A DNA stretch of 64,000 nt, from contig NZ_CP033204.1 in NCBI RefSeq assembly GCF_022701295.1, positions 2,170,001-2,234,000 on the forward strand, in the 5' to 3' direction. This stretch comes from Sphingopyxis sp. YF1 (GTDB taxonomy: Bacteria; Pseudomonadota; Alphaproteobacteria; Sphingomonadales; Sphingomonadaceae). This document shows, piece after piece, positions 18,668 to 28,627 of the stretch. The translations under genes and the position numbers were made by a program. The notes under the pieces were generated by a model. The model saw only the letters and a list, made by a program, of their open reading frames with translations, had not been told where the DNA came from and ran no database searches. How positions within the stretch are numbered: the first letter of the stretch is position 1; the number at the start of each line of letters is the position of its first letter.

Positions 18668-20340
18668 GGCGCCGTCGTCGCGGGGGTCAGCCCGTCGCGC
18701 AGCTTCGCTTCGATCCGCGTCGCCATCTCGGCCTCGGCCAGCAGCGCCGCCGCGCGCCAGGTATAGCGTGCCTGATACCGCTGGCCTGCCGTCCAATAGG
18801 CATCGCCCAGATGCTCGACGATCACCGCATTGCCGGGATCGCCGGCCTGCGCCTTCTCCAGCAGCGGCACCGCCTCCCCGGCGCGTCCGGTCAGGAAATA
18901 GGCCCAGCCGAGCGAGTCGGTGATCGCCGCATTTTGCGGGTCCTGCGCCCAGGCGGCTTCGATCTGCGCAAAGGCCGCGTCGACATTGCGGCGCCGCTCG
19001 ATCGACGAATAGCCGACGAAGTTGAGGATCGCCGGATCGTTCGGGCGCAGCGCGACCGCCTTGGCGAGCAGCGGTTCGGCCGCATCCCAGTCGCCCGCCT
19101 GAAGCAGAAGTTCGGCGCGCGCGATCAGGATATTTCCGTGCAGCGCGCGGTCGAACTCATTGTCGCCCAGATCCCGCTCGAGCCGCGCATAGGCCCGCTC
19201 GGCCGCGCTCGCATCGTTCGAGCGCCGCGCGACGTCGGCATAGCGCACGAGCAGCCCGCGCCCCGGAGCCTCGCCCGCAGCCGCCTTTTCGGCGAGCGCG
19301 AGGGCCTCGGGAACCTTACCGGTGTCGGCGAGCAATTCGGCCTGCCGCATCGCCAGCACCGCGGGAAGCGACGCGTCCTGCAGCAAATTCAGTGCGTCGG
19401 CCTTGCGATCGTTGCGGTCGAGCGCCTCGACCAGCGCCGAGCGCGCCTGCCAGTCCGCGCCGTCGAGCCAGAAGGCGACGCGCGCAAACAGCAGGGGAAC
19501 CTTCGGATTGCTGTTCGGCGTGCGCGCAAAACCGTCGGCGAGCAGCGCGAACCAGTGTGCGACGCCAGCGCGCGCGCTGGCCACATCCTGATCGGGAAGC
19601 AGCAACAACGGGTCCTCGCGTTCGCCCGCGGCAAGCGCGATCCGCCCACGCAGCCGCTTCGCCGCTGCGCCCTCGCCCGCCTTGTCGAGTGCCGCCGCGA
19701 CGCGCATCGCGACAAGCTGGCTCGTGCGGTCGGTCAGCGTCACCTTGTCGGCGAGCGCCACCGCATCGGCGGGCCGCCGCCCCGCCAGCTGGACGAGCGC
19801 CGCCTCGAGCTGGAATGCCGGCTGCGGCGCGGCGCGCCCGCCTGCATCGAGCAGATGCCGTTCGGGCATTTTCTCGCGCGCGCCCAGCGCGATCCAGCTC
19901 GCCAGCGGCGGCCCGACCAGCCGCGCGACGGCATCGCCGCCCGTCGAAGCGGCGCGTCCCGCAACATAGGCCTGTGCCGCCTTCCAGTCGGATCGGCGCA
20001 TCGCATCGACGATCAGGACAAGCTGCGCATCGAAACGGCGGTCGCCCGCCTGCCATAACAGCCCCGCGGCGCTGCGCGCGGCGGCAAGGTCGCCCGCCTC
20101 GATCGCCTGTTCGAGCATCCGCCCGCGCAGTCCTGGCAGGTTCGGCGACGCGCTCGCCACCGTCGTCAGCGCGGCGAGTGCCAGCTGCGGATCGCCGGCA
20201 TCCTCGGCCAGCGCGGCACGCGCTAGTGCGCCCAGCGTCGCACGTTCGCCTTCGTCGGCGCCGGCCGTCGAAGGGGTCAGGAACGTTGCGATCGCGACAA
20301 GCGCCGCGACCGATGCGCCGGCCTTACATATTCGGGTAAT
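18664..20340 (-). CDS. Exported tetratricopeptide-repeat protein, probable non-standard start
   Basis: Protein built of tetratricopeptide-like helical repeats; the clearest ones are near the C terminus (AILNFVGYSSIERRRNVDAA and AITDSLGWAYFLTGRAGEAV). The first standard start in frame is the ATG at 20160, but the same frame upstream encodes a convincing signal peptide (KAGASVAALVAIATFLTPST, then AGADEGE) with no ATG, GTG or TTG. The only well-placed candidate is ATT at 20340-20338, with GGAGG 5 bases before it, inside the end of etfQO. From there the protein is about 558 residues. Likely a periplasmic or membrane-associated scaffold. The start is uncertain; the frame is not. Confidence 0.75.
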   Translation of the reverse strand: MTRICKAGASVAALVAIATFLTPSTAGADEGERATLGALARAALAEDAGDPQLALAALTTVASASPNLPGLRGRMLEQAIEAGDLAAARSAAGLLWQAGDRRFDAQLVLIVDAMRRSDWKAAQAYVAGRAASTGGDAVARLVGPPLASWIALGAREKMPERHLLDAGGRAAPQPAFQLEAALVQLAGRRPADAVALADKVTLTDRTSQLVAMRVAAALDKAGEGAAAKRLRGRIALAAGEREDPLLLLPDQDVASARAGVAHWFALLADGFARTPNSNPKVPLLFARVAFWLDGADWQARSALVEALDRNDRKADALNLLQDASLPAVLAMRQAELLADTGKVPEALALAEKAAAGEAPGRGLLVRYADVARRSNDASAAERAYARLERDLGDNEFDRALHGNILIARAELLLQAGDWDAAEPLLAKAVALRPNDPAILNFVGYSSIERRRNVDAAFAQIEAAWAQDPQNAAITDSLGWAYFLTGRAGEAVPLLEKAQAGDPGNAVIVEHLGDAYWTAGQRYQARYTWRAAALLAEAEMATRIEAKLRDGLTPATTAP

Positions 20341-21979
20341 TGGGGCCTCCGCCGCCTTCGGGAGTGACCCAGTTGATGTTCTGGGTCGGATCCTTGATGT
20401 CGCACGTCTTGCAATGCACGCAATTCTGCGCGTTGATCACGAACTTGGGATCGCCCTCGTCCTGCCCGACGATCTCGTAGACACCCGCCGGGCAATAACG
20501 CTGCGCGGGCTCGTCGTAGAGCGGCAGATTATATTCGACCGGGATCGTCGGATCCTTGAGCTGAAGATGAACCGGCTGATCTTCCTCGTGGTTGGTGTTC
20601 GAAAGGAACACCGAGGAGAGACGGTCGAAGGTCAGCACGCCGTCGGGCTTCGGATAGTCGGGCTTCGGCATCTGGTCGGCGCGATAGAGCGACGCATTGT
20701 CGGGATGGTGCTTCATCGTGAAGGGCACGCGAACGCCCAGCGTTTCGAGCCACATCGTCATGCCCGAGAGGATCGTTCCCGCGAGATCGCCCCATTTTTC
20801 GACCAGCGGCAGTACGTTGCGGACGACGCTCAGCTCCTTCTTGACCCAGCTGTCGTCATAGGCGTCCTGATAGGCGGTGAGCACGTCGCCCTCGCGGCCC
20901 GCGGCCACCGCAGCAAAGGCGGCCTCGGCGGCCATCATGCCCGATTTCATCGCGGTGTGCGTGCCCTTGATCCGCGGCACGTTGAGGAAACCCGCGGTGT
21001 CGCCGATCAGCGCACCGCCAGGGAAGGCCAGCTTCGGCACCGACTGATAGCCGCCGTCGCTGATCGCGCGCGCGCCGTAGGAGATGCGCTTGCCGCCCTT
21101 GAGGATCTTCGCGATCTCGGGGTGCGTCTTCCACTTCTGCATTTCCTGGAAGGGCGAAGTGTGCGGGTTGCGATAGTTGAGCCAGGTCACAAAGCCCAGC
21201 GCGACCTGCCCGTTCGCCTGGTGATAGAGGAAGCCGCCGCCGTTCGAATTTTCGTCAAGCGGCCAGCCCTGCGTGTGGATGACGCGGCCCGGTGCATGAT
21301 TCGCGGGATCGATGTCCCACAATTCCTTGATGCCGATGCCATAGACCTGCGGCTCGCAGTCGCTGTCGAGCGCGAACTGCGGCTTGAGCATCTTGGTCAG
21401 GTGTCCGCGGACGCCCTCGGCAAAGAAGGTGTATTTGGCGTGGAGTTCGAGTCCCGGCGCATAGTCGGGCTTGTGGCTGCCGTCGCGCGCGATGCCCATG
21501 TCGCCCGTCGCGACGCCCTTCACCGAGCCATTCTCGTTATAGAGGATTTCGGCCGCGGCGAAGCCGGGGAAGATTTCGACCCCCAGCCCCTCGGCCTGTT
21601 CGGCAAGCCAGCGGCACAGATTGCCGAGGCTGCCGGTATAGGTGCCCTTGTTGTGCATGAAGCCCGGGGTGATGAAGTGCGGCACGCCGAACTTCTTCGT
21701 CTTGGTCAGGACCCAATGCTGATTGTCGTTGACCGGCACTTCGGCGAGCGGGCACCCCTGCGTCCGCCAGTCGGGAATCAGTTCGTCGAGCGACCTGGGG
21801 TCGATGACCGCCCCAGACAGGATATGCGCGCCGACTTCGGATCCCTTTTCGAGGACGCAGACCGACAATTCGCTGCCCGCTTCATTCGCCTGCTGCTTGA
21901 GGCGGATCGCCGCCGAAAGCCCCGCCGGCCCTGCGCCGACGATGACCACGTCATAGGGCATCGATTCCCGTTCGCTCAC
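20324..21979 (-). CDS. etfD: Electron transfer flavoprotein-ubiquinone oxidoreductase
   Basis: Membrane-bound flavo-iron-sulfur protein passing electrons from ETF to ubiquinone during acyl-CoA and amino-acid oxidation; 551 residues. The FAD motif is VVIVGAGPAGLSAAIRL, and the C-terminal ferredoxin-like cysteines are in CPAGVYEI and NCVHCKTCDIKDP. The GTG at 21979 has AAAGG at 8 bases and gives the family N terminus; the ATG at 21961 is the alternative. ETF alpha and beta genes are not in the window, but an acyl-CoA ligase and an acyl-CoA dehydrogenase are. Confidence 0.95.
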   Translation of the reverse strand: MSERESMPYDVVIVGAGPAGLSAAIRLKQQANEAGSELSVCVLEKGSEVGAHILSGAVIDPRSLDELIPDWRTQGCPLAEVPVNDNQHWVLTKTKKFGVPHFITPGFMHNKGTYTGSLGNLCRWLAEQAEGLGVEIFPGFAAAEILYNENGSVKGVATGDMGIARDGSHKPDYAPGLELHAKYTFFAEGVRGHLTKMLKPQFALDSDCEPQVYGIGIKELWDIDPANHAPGRVIHTQGWPLDENSNGGGFLYHQANGQVALGFVTWLNYRNPHTSPFQEMQKWKTHPEIAKILKGGKRISYGARAISDGGYQSVPKLAFPGGALIGDTAGFLNVPRIKGTHTAMKSGMMAAEAAFAAVAAGREGDVLTAYQDAYDDSWVKKELSVVRNVLPLVEKWGDLAGTILSGMTMWLETLGVRVPFTMKHHPDNASLYRADQMPKPDYPKPDGVLTFDRLSSVFLSNTNHEEDQPVHLQLKDPTIPVEYNLPLYDEPAQRYCPAGVYEIVGQDEGDPKFVINAQNCVHCKTCDIKDPTQNINWVTPEGGGGPNYPNM

Positions 21980-22061
21980 CGCAAATACCTTTCTGCCGTC
22001 CCCGCGCCGATCATTCATCGTGTCCGGCGCTCATTCTGTCACGATTTCCGATGCCCGCCAA

Positions 22062-22099
22062 TTGACGCGTCCGTCAACCGCCTGTTTGAAACAATTTCA
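22062..22099. promoter_or_regulatory. Two small inverted repeats in the etfQO / UDG-like divergent gap
   Basis: TTGACG (22062-22067) faces CGTCAA (22072-22077) across 4 bases. TGAAA (22087-22091) faces TTTCA (22095-22099) across CAA, ending on the A of the plus-strand ATG. Both lie in the 119-bp gap between divergent genes and are of operator size. No regulator can be named. Confidence 0.35.
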
Positions 22100-22884
22100 T
22101 GGGTGGGCAACAATCGGCCTTGCTGGCGGAAAGCTATTGCGACTGGTGGTCGCTTGCGGGTGTCGACGCGCTCGTCGGCGAGGCACCGGCGGGCTGGCTC
22201 GCCGTGCCCGCGGCAAACGACGCGGCACCCAAGCCGCGGATCATCGTTGCGGCCGAACCCGAACCCCTCCCGCTGCCCGCGGCGCTTCAGCGGCAGGAAG
22301 CCGTCGACGCCCCCGCCGAAAAGGGGCCCGTCGAGCTTCCCGAGGACTGGGACGCCTTCCGCATCTGGCTCGCCGGGCATCCCGACGTGCCGGGCAGCCA
22401 GTGGGACGCGCGCCGCGTGCTCCCGGTCGGCGAGGCCGGTGCGCCGCTGATGCTGCTCACCGCCTGGCCCGAAATCGACGACCAGCGCGACGGAACCCTC
22501 TTCAGCGGCCCCGCGGGCAAGCTGCTCGATGCGATGCTCGGCGCGATCGGCATGACACGCGACGCCTGCTATCTGGCCAGCCTTGCTGTCACGCGCCCCC
22601 CCGGCGGGCGCTGCGACGCCGAGGCTGCGGCCGATCTCGACCGGCTGCTCTGGCACCACTTGCGCCTCGCGCGGCCCGGCCGGCTGCTCCTTGTCGGCAG
22701 CGACATCACGCGAATGGCGGCGAAGATCGCGCTACCCGACGCACGCGGAAGGTTACTCGATATTAACCAAGATGGCAGCAAGATGGAGGCGGCGGCAGTC
22801 GCGCACCCCGCGATGCTGCTGGCCCGGCCCGCGCACAAGGCGGCGGCCTGGGATAGCCTCAAACTGTTCAACCGGGGACGTTGA
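22099..22884 (+). CDS. Degenerate family-4-like uracil-DNA glycosylase superfamily protein
   Basis: 261-residue protein whose C-terminal two thirds align by eye with family-4 uracil-DNA glycosylases: TLFSGPAGKLLDAMLGAIGM (compare 'PFVGRAGQLLD'), TRPPGGR, and AHPAMLLARPAHKAAAWDSL (the HP motif). The catalytic 'GEAPGxxED' loop is replaced by TAWPEIDDQRD, and the iron-sulfur cysteines are missing. The first ~85 residues are an extra, Pro/Ala-rich extension. It lies 3 bases before a lytic transglycosylase gene. Base excision activity is doubtful. Homologues are usually named only by superfamily. Confidence 0.7.
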   Translation: MGGQQSALLAESYCDWWSLAGVDALVGEAPAGWLAVPAANDAAPKPRIIVAAEPEPLPLPAALQRQEAVDAPAEKGPVELPEDWDAFRIWLAGHPDVPGSQWDARRVLPVGEAGAPLMLLTAWPEIDDQRDGTLFSGPAGKLLDAMLGAIGMTRDACYLASLAVTRPPGGRCDAEAAADLDRLLWHHLRLARPGRLLLVGSDITRMAAKIALPDARGRLLDINQDGSKMEAAAVAHPAMLLARPAHKAAAWDSLKLFNRGR

Positions 22885-22887
22885 CAG

Positions 22888-24648
22888 ATGAAAAATATGA
22901 CCGCGGCGCTCGGCGCCACCCTGCTTCTTTCCGCCACCCTGACCGCGGCGCCCGCGCTCGCCGCCGACGCCGCCTTTCCGCTGGCATCGGCGCCGCAGAC
23001 GGTACCGTCGGTGTTGTCGTCGAAGCAGAAACAAACCTATTCGCAGGTCGTTGCCGCGATCCGCGGCCAGCGCTGGGCGGAAGCGAAGGCGCTGCTCGAC
23101 GGTGCCGACAACGGTCCGCTGAACGATTTCCTGCGCGCCGAACTGCTGACCGCGGCCAACAGCCCGCGCGCCGAGGTCGCCGACATCATGCCGATTCTGG
23201 CGCGATCGCCCAGCCTGCCGCAGGCCGAGCAGCTCGGGCGCCTCGCCGCACGCCGCGGCGCGACCGATGTCCCGACGCTGCCGGCGCAGGCGCGGCTGAG
23301 CTGGTCGGGCAGCGCCCCGCGGCGCGTCGGCGCGAACAGCGTCAACGACCCCTTTGCAAACGGCCTCTCGAGCAGCATTCCCGAGCGAATCAAAAACGAC
23401 GATCCCGCCGGCGCCGAGGCGCTGCTCAACGCGGTGATCGACAAGCTCTCACCCGACGCCCGCGCCGAATGGACGCAGAAGGTCGCCTGGTCCTATTATA
23501 TCGAAAATGACGACCAGAGCGCGCTGCGGCTGTCGCTGGCGTGCACGCAGAGCAGCGGGCCATGGGCGACGCAGGGTGCATGGGTTCAGGGGCTCGCGGC
23601 GTGGCGGCTCCACGACTATCGCACCGCGCTCGTCGCCTTCGACCGCGTCGCGAAGGAAGCGCCCGACAGCGAATTGCGCGCGGCGGGCCATTACTGGGCC
23701 TCGCGCGCCGCGATGGCGGCGGGCGAACCCGCATCGGTGCAGCAGCGCCTGCGCGCCGCCGCCGCGAACGAGGAAACCTTCTACGGCCTGCTCGCCGCCG
23801 AAACGCTCGGGCAGGCGGCGGTCCACCAGCAGCAGAATGTCCGCGCCGACCGCAGCGCCTGGCGCGCGCTCGAGGATCAGCCCAACGTCCGCGTCGCGAT
23901 TGCGCTGGCAGAGATCGGCGAAGAAAAATATGCCGACGCGGTTATCCGCCACCAGGCCCGCATCGGCCGCGGCGACCAGCACGAACAGCTGATCGGGCTC
24001 GCGGGGGCGCTCAGCCTGCCCGAAACGCAGCTCTACCTCGCGCACAACACCCCGCAGGGCCGCAAGCTCGCCGCCGCGACGCGCTATCCGCAACCCAGGT
24101 GGGAACCGAACGGCGGCTGGCGCGTCGACCCGGCGCTGGTCTTTGCCCACACGTTGCAGGAATCGCGCTTTCAACGCGCTGCGGTCAGCGGCGCGGGCGC
24201 CATGGGTCTGATGCAGGTGCGCCCGGGCACCGCGCGCGACCTCGCGCGCTGGAACGGCGACGCAGCGGGGCCCGGCGATCTCAAATCGCCCGCGGTCAAC
24301 ATGGATTTCGGCCAGCGTTACCTCGAATATCTCAGCCGCGACGGCTCGACCGGCGGCCAGTTGCCCAAGGTGATCGCCGCCTACAACGCCGGCCCCGCGC
24401 CGATCGCGCGCTGGCAGAGCGAAATCCGCGATCAGGGCGACCCTTTGCTCTACATGGAATCGATCCCTTATTGGGAAACGCGCGGCTATGTCGGCATCGT
24501 GCTGCGCAATTACTGGATGTACGAGGCGCAGCAGGGCAAACCCTCGGTCAGCCGCGCCGCGCTCGCGCAGGGCAAATGGCCGCGCTTCCCCGACAGCAAG
24601 GACCGCGTCCGCCTGAGCTACGCCGGCAGCCTCGCCAATGCCGATTGA
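22888..24648 (+). CDS. Lytic murein transglycosylase (SLT family)
   Basis: 586-residue exported peptidoglycan lyase. The signal peptide ends around ALAADA (residues 23-28). A long helical superhelix follows, with repeats such as [20 protein letters not shown]. The C-terminal SLT domain has catalytic Glu in [21 protein letters not shown], then FGQRYLEYL and [11 protein letters not shown]. This is the Slt70-type architecture. ATGs at 22888 and 22897 are both possible starts. It overlaps moaB by 11 bases. Confidence 0.92.
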   Translation: MKNMTAALGATLLLSATLTAAPALAADAAFPLASAPQTVPSVLSSKQKQTYSQVVAAIRGQRWAEAKALLDGADNGPLNDFLRAELLTAANSPRAEVADIMPILARSPSLPQAEQLGRLAARRGATDVPTLPAQARLSWSGSAPRRVGANSVNDPFANGLSSSIPERIKNDDPAGAEALLNAVIDKLSPDARAEWTQKVAWSYYIENDDQSALRLSLACTQSSGPWATQGAWVQGLAAWRLHDYRTALVAFDRVAKEAPDSELRAAGHYWASRAAMAAGEPASVQQRLRAAAANEETFYGLLAAETLGQAAVHQQQNVRADRSAWRALEDQPNVRVAIALAEIGEEKYADAVIRHQARIGRGDQHEQLIGLAGALSLPETQLYLAHNTPQGRKLAAATRYPQPRWEPNGGWRVDPALVFAHTLQESRFQRAAVSGAGAMGLMQVRPGTARDLARWNGDAAGPGDLKSPAVNMDFGQRYLEYLSRDGSTGGQLPKVIAAYNAGPAPIARWQSEIRDQGDPLLYMESIPYWETRGYVGIVLRNYWMYEAQQGKPSVSRAALAQGKWPRFPDSKDRVRLSYAGSLANAD

Positions 24649-25162
24649 CGAAAGTCTGGCGTTCAGGCCGGTCCGCATCGCCGTCCTGACCGTTTCGGAC
24701 AGCCGCAGCGCCGCCGACGACCGGTCCGGCGACACGCTCGTCGACCTGCTCACCGGTGCCGGCCATATCCTCGCCGACCGCGCGATCATCCCCGACGAAA
24801 AGTCGCTGATCGTCTCGCGCCTGCACAACTGGATCGACGACGCAAGCGTCGACGTGGTGATCACCACCGGCGGCACCGGCGTCACCGGCCGCGACGTGAC
24901 GCCCGAAGCGCTGCACATGCTCGACGGCAAGGACATTCCGGGTTTCGGCGAATTGTTCCGCTGGCTGAGCTACCAGAGCATCGGCACCTCGACGATCCAG
25001 TCGCGCGCCTGCGCGATCGTCGCACGCGGCACCTATATCTTCGCGCTCCCCGGCTCGACCGGTGCGGTGAAGGACGCGTGGAACGGCATTCTCGCGTCGC
25101 AGCTCGACAGCCGGCACAAGCCCTGCAACTTCGTCGATCTGATCCCCCGGCTGACCGAATAA
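24638..25162 (+). CDS. moaB: Molybdenum cofactor biosynthesis protein B
   Basis: 174-residue MoaB/Mog-fold protein for molybdopterin adenylylation. Motifs are [19 protein letters not shown] at the N terminus, [18 protein letters not shown], and [18 protein letters not shown]. No other molybdenum cofactor genes are nearby. The start lies inside the end of the transglycosylase gene (11-base overlap), suggesting coupled translation of unrelated functions. Confidence 0.93.
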   Translation: MPIDESLAFRPVRIAVLTVSDSRSAADDRSGDTLVDLLTGAGHILADRAIIPDEKSLIVSRLHNWIDDASVDVVITTGGTGVTGRDVTPEALHMLDGKDIPGFGELFRWLSYQSIGTSTIQSRACAIVARGTYIFALPGSTGAVKDAWNGILASQLDSRHKPCNFVDLIPRLTE

Positions 25163-25173
25163 CAACCATATTA

Positions 25174-25258
25174 GTCATCCCCGCGAAAGCGGGGACCCAG
25201 AGCGAAATTGCGCTAACCCTAGCTGCTGGAACTGGGTTCCCGCTTTCGCGGGAATGAC
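25174..25258. repeat. Paired palindromic repeat, family 1 (moaB downstream)
   Basis: A 27-base unit at 25174-25200 (GTCATCCCCGCGAAAGCGGG at its start) faces an inverted copy at 25232-25258 differing at two positions. Each unit is a hairpin; the pair together forms a larger one with a 31-base spacer. It occupies most of the moaB to radical SAM gap. Confidence 0.85.
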
Positions 25259-25311
25259 GATGGAAGAGAAATGTTCTTTCTTTGTTCCATTCGGCGCTAT
25301 ATCCTCGCCAA

Positions 25312-26400
25312 GTGGAATCGCCCAAACCCCTGCCCCCGATCGCCGGCCGCGGCGCGCCGACCAACCTCCGCCCGACGCGCACCGGATCGCTCGCCCGCGA
25401 GGCCGACGGCGACTGGCTCGATGCGGCCGAGGGGATCGACGGCGAGGCACCGCGCCTGCGCACCTCGGTGACCGTCGAGCATCCGAAAACGATCATCGCG
25501 CGCAACGCATCGCCCGACATCGGCTTCGACCGCTCGATCAATCCCTATCGCGGTTGCGAGCATGGCTGCATTTACTGCTTCGCGCGCCCGACCCACGCGT
25601 TTCACGACCTGTCGCCGGGGCTCGACTTCGAAAGCCGATTGTTCGCCAAACCCGATGCCGCGAAACTGCTGCGCGCCGAACTCGCCAAGCGCAACTATCG
25701 GGTCGCGCCGATCGCGATCGGCACTAACACCGACGGCTACCAGCCGATCGAGCGCGAGTGGGGGATCACGCGCGCGATCATCGAGGTGCTCGCCGAAACG
25801 AAACATCCGCTGATCATCACCACCAAGTCCGACCGGCTGCTGCGCGACATCGACCTGCTCGCCGCCATGGCGCGCGACGATCTGGTCGGCGTGGCGGTAT
25901 CGGTCACGACACTCGATCCCGGGGTCGCGCGCACGTTAGAGCCACGCGCGCCGCACCCGCGTCGCCGGCTCGCGGCGATCCGCGCGCTGATCGACGCCGG
26001 AGTGCCGACGCAGGTCAATATCTCGCCGATCATCCCCGCAATCACCGACCACGAGATCGAGGCGATCATGAAGGCGGCAGCCGAAGCCGGGGCGATCCGC
26101 GCCTCCTGGATATTGATGCGCCTGCCACACGAGGTCGCGCCGCTGTTTCGCGCCTGGCTCGCGGCACATTACCCCGACCGCGCCGACAAGGTGATGCACA
26201 TGGTCCAGGACATTCGCGGCGGCCGTGACAATGATCCGAATTTCTTTTCGCGGATGAAGGGGCACGGCGTCTGGCCGCAGCTCATCCGCCAGCGCGTCAA
26301 GCGCGCCGCGCGCGAACATGGCATGGACCGCAAATTCCCGCCGCTGCGCAGCGACCTGTTCCGCCCGCCCGAACGCGACGGGCAGATGGAGATGTTCTGA
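25312..26400 (+). CDS. PA0069-type radical SAM protein (SplB-related)
   Basis: Radical S-adenosylmethionine enzyme of about 362 residues. The cluster motif is NPYRGCEHGCIYCFARPTH, with the CxxxCxxC spacing. TNTDGYQPIEREWGITR and LIITTKSDRLLRDID follow, as in proteins related to spore photoproduct lyase (COG1533). The GTG at 25312 is chosen; a TTG at 25282 in the same frame is the alternative, and neither has a strong ribosome site. The substrate is not known for this subgroup. Confidence 0.85.
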   Translation: MESPKPLPPIAGRGAPTNLRPTRTGSLAREADGDWLDAAEGIDGEAPRLRTSVTVEHPKTIIARNASPDIGFDRSINPYRGCEHGCIYCFARPTHAFHDLSPGLDFESRLFAKPDAAKLLRAELAKRNYRVAPIAIGTNTDGYQPIEREWGITRAIIEVLAETKHPLIITTKSDRLLRDIDLLAAMARDDLVGVAVSVTTLDPGVARTLEPRAPHPRRRLAAIRALIDAGVPTQVNISPIIPAITDHEIEAIMKAAAEAGAIRASWILMRLPHEVAPLFRAWLAAHYPDRADKVMHMVQDIRGGRDNDPNFFSRMKGHGVWPQLIRQRVKRAAREHGMDRKFPPLRSDLFRPPERDGQMEMF

Positions 26401-26409
26401 AGCCCAACC

Positions 26410-26508
26410 CAAATCCGTTCGTGCCGAGCCTGTCGAAGCACCGTTTTTCTGTCGCGTTACCCCGAAGAAACAACGGCCCTTCGACAAACTCAGGGCAAAC
26501 GGCATTTG
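26410..26508. repeat. Paired repeat, family 2, between convergent genes
   Basis: Unit at 26410-26443 (core GTTCGTGCCGAGCCTGTCGA) faces an imperfect inverted copy at 26474-26508 (core CTTCGACAAACTCAGGGC). The middle contains a T-run and an A-run. A lone unit lies at about 32943-32966. It fills the gap between the convergent radical SAM and acyl-CoA ligase genes, so it may act as a two-way terminator. Confidence 0.65.
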
Positions 26509-26513
26509 GGAAT

Positions 26514-28118
<1,605 letters not shown>

Positions 28119-28214
28119 CGGTTCGGCATCCTCTTTATGGCTTTGCTCCGGGATAGGGGCGGCAGGGCGCACCGCGCAAGGCCAAAGGCGCATTTTCCTG
28201 CCGCAACGACGGCC

Positions 28215-28622
28215 TCAGCCGGGCAAGCCGTCCAGCTTCGCGACATGCTCCAGCCCGATATCCCAGTCCGCGCGGCTCGCGCAGCTGATATGCGCGGTCG
28301 GCCGGATCGCGATCGGATCGTCGAGGCTCCCCGCCGGCACGACGAGCAGGGCCCCGTCCATCTGCACGCTCGGCAGCGCACTGCCGCACGCGCCGCAAAA
28401 GCTTCGCGCATGGCGGCTGCGGGGAAGGCGCCAGGAGGTGACCCGCTCGCGTCCCGCCAGCCATGCGATCGTCGCGCTCGCCGAAAACAGGTTCGCCGCA
28501 TGCGCCGAGCCGCTGTCCTTGCGGCACCGCGAGCAGTGACACAGGAAAAAGGCGTCGAAGTCGCCCGACACCTCGAACCGGACCGCGCCGCAAAGGCAGC
28601 TCCCCCGGGTCGTTCGCGTCAT
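28215..28622 (-). CDS. GFA-family (glutathione-dependent formaldehyde-activating-like) protein
   Basis: 135-residue zinc-binding protein. The GFA/CENP-V pattern is complete: CLCG (Cys9, Cys11), CHCSRC (Cys28, 30, 33) and FCGACG (Cys76, Cys79). The start at 28622 is 5 bases after the dnaE stop, so it probably shares the dnaE transcript. Formaldehyde activity has been questioned for many members, so the name should be read as a fold assignment only. Confidence 0.85.
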   Translation of the reverse strand: MTRTTRGSCLCGAVRFEVSGDFDAFFLCHCSRCRKDSGSAHAANLFSASATIAWLAGRERVTSWRLPRSRHARSFCGACGSALPSVQMDGALLVVPAGSLDDPIAIRPTAHISCASRADWDIGLEHVAKLDGLPG

Positions 28623-28627
28623 CGGAT

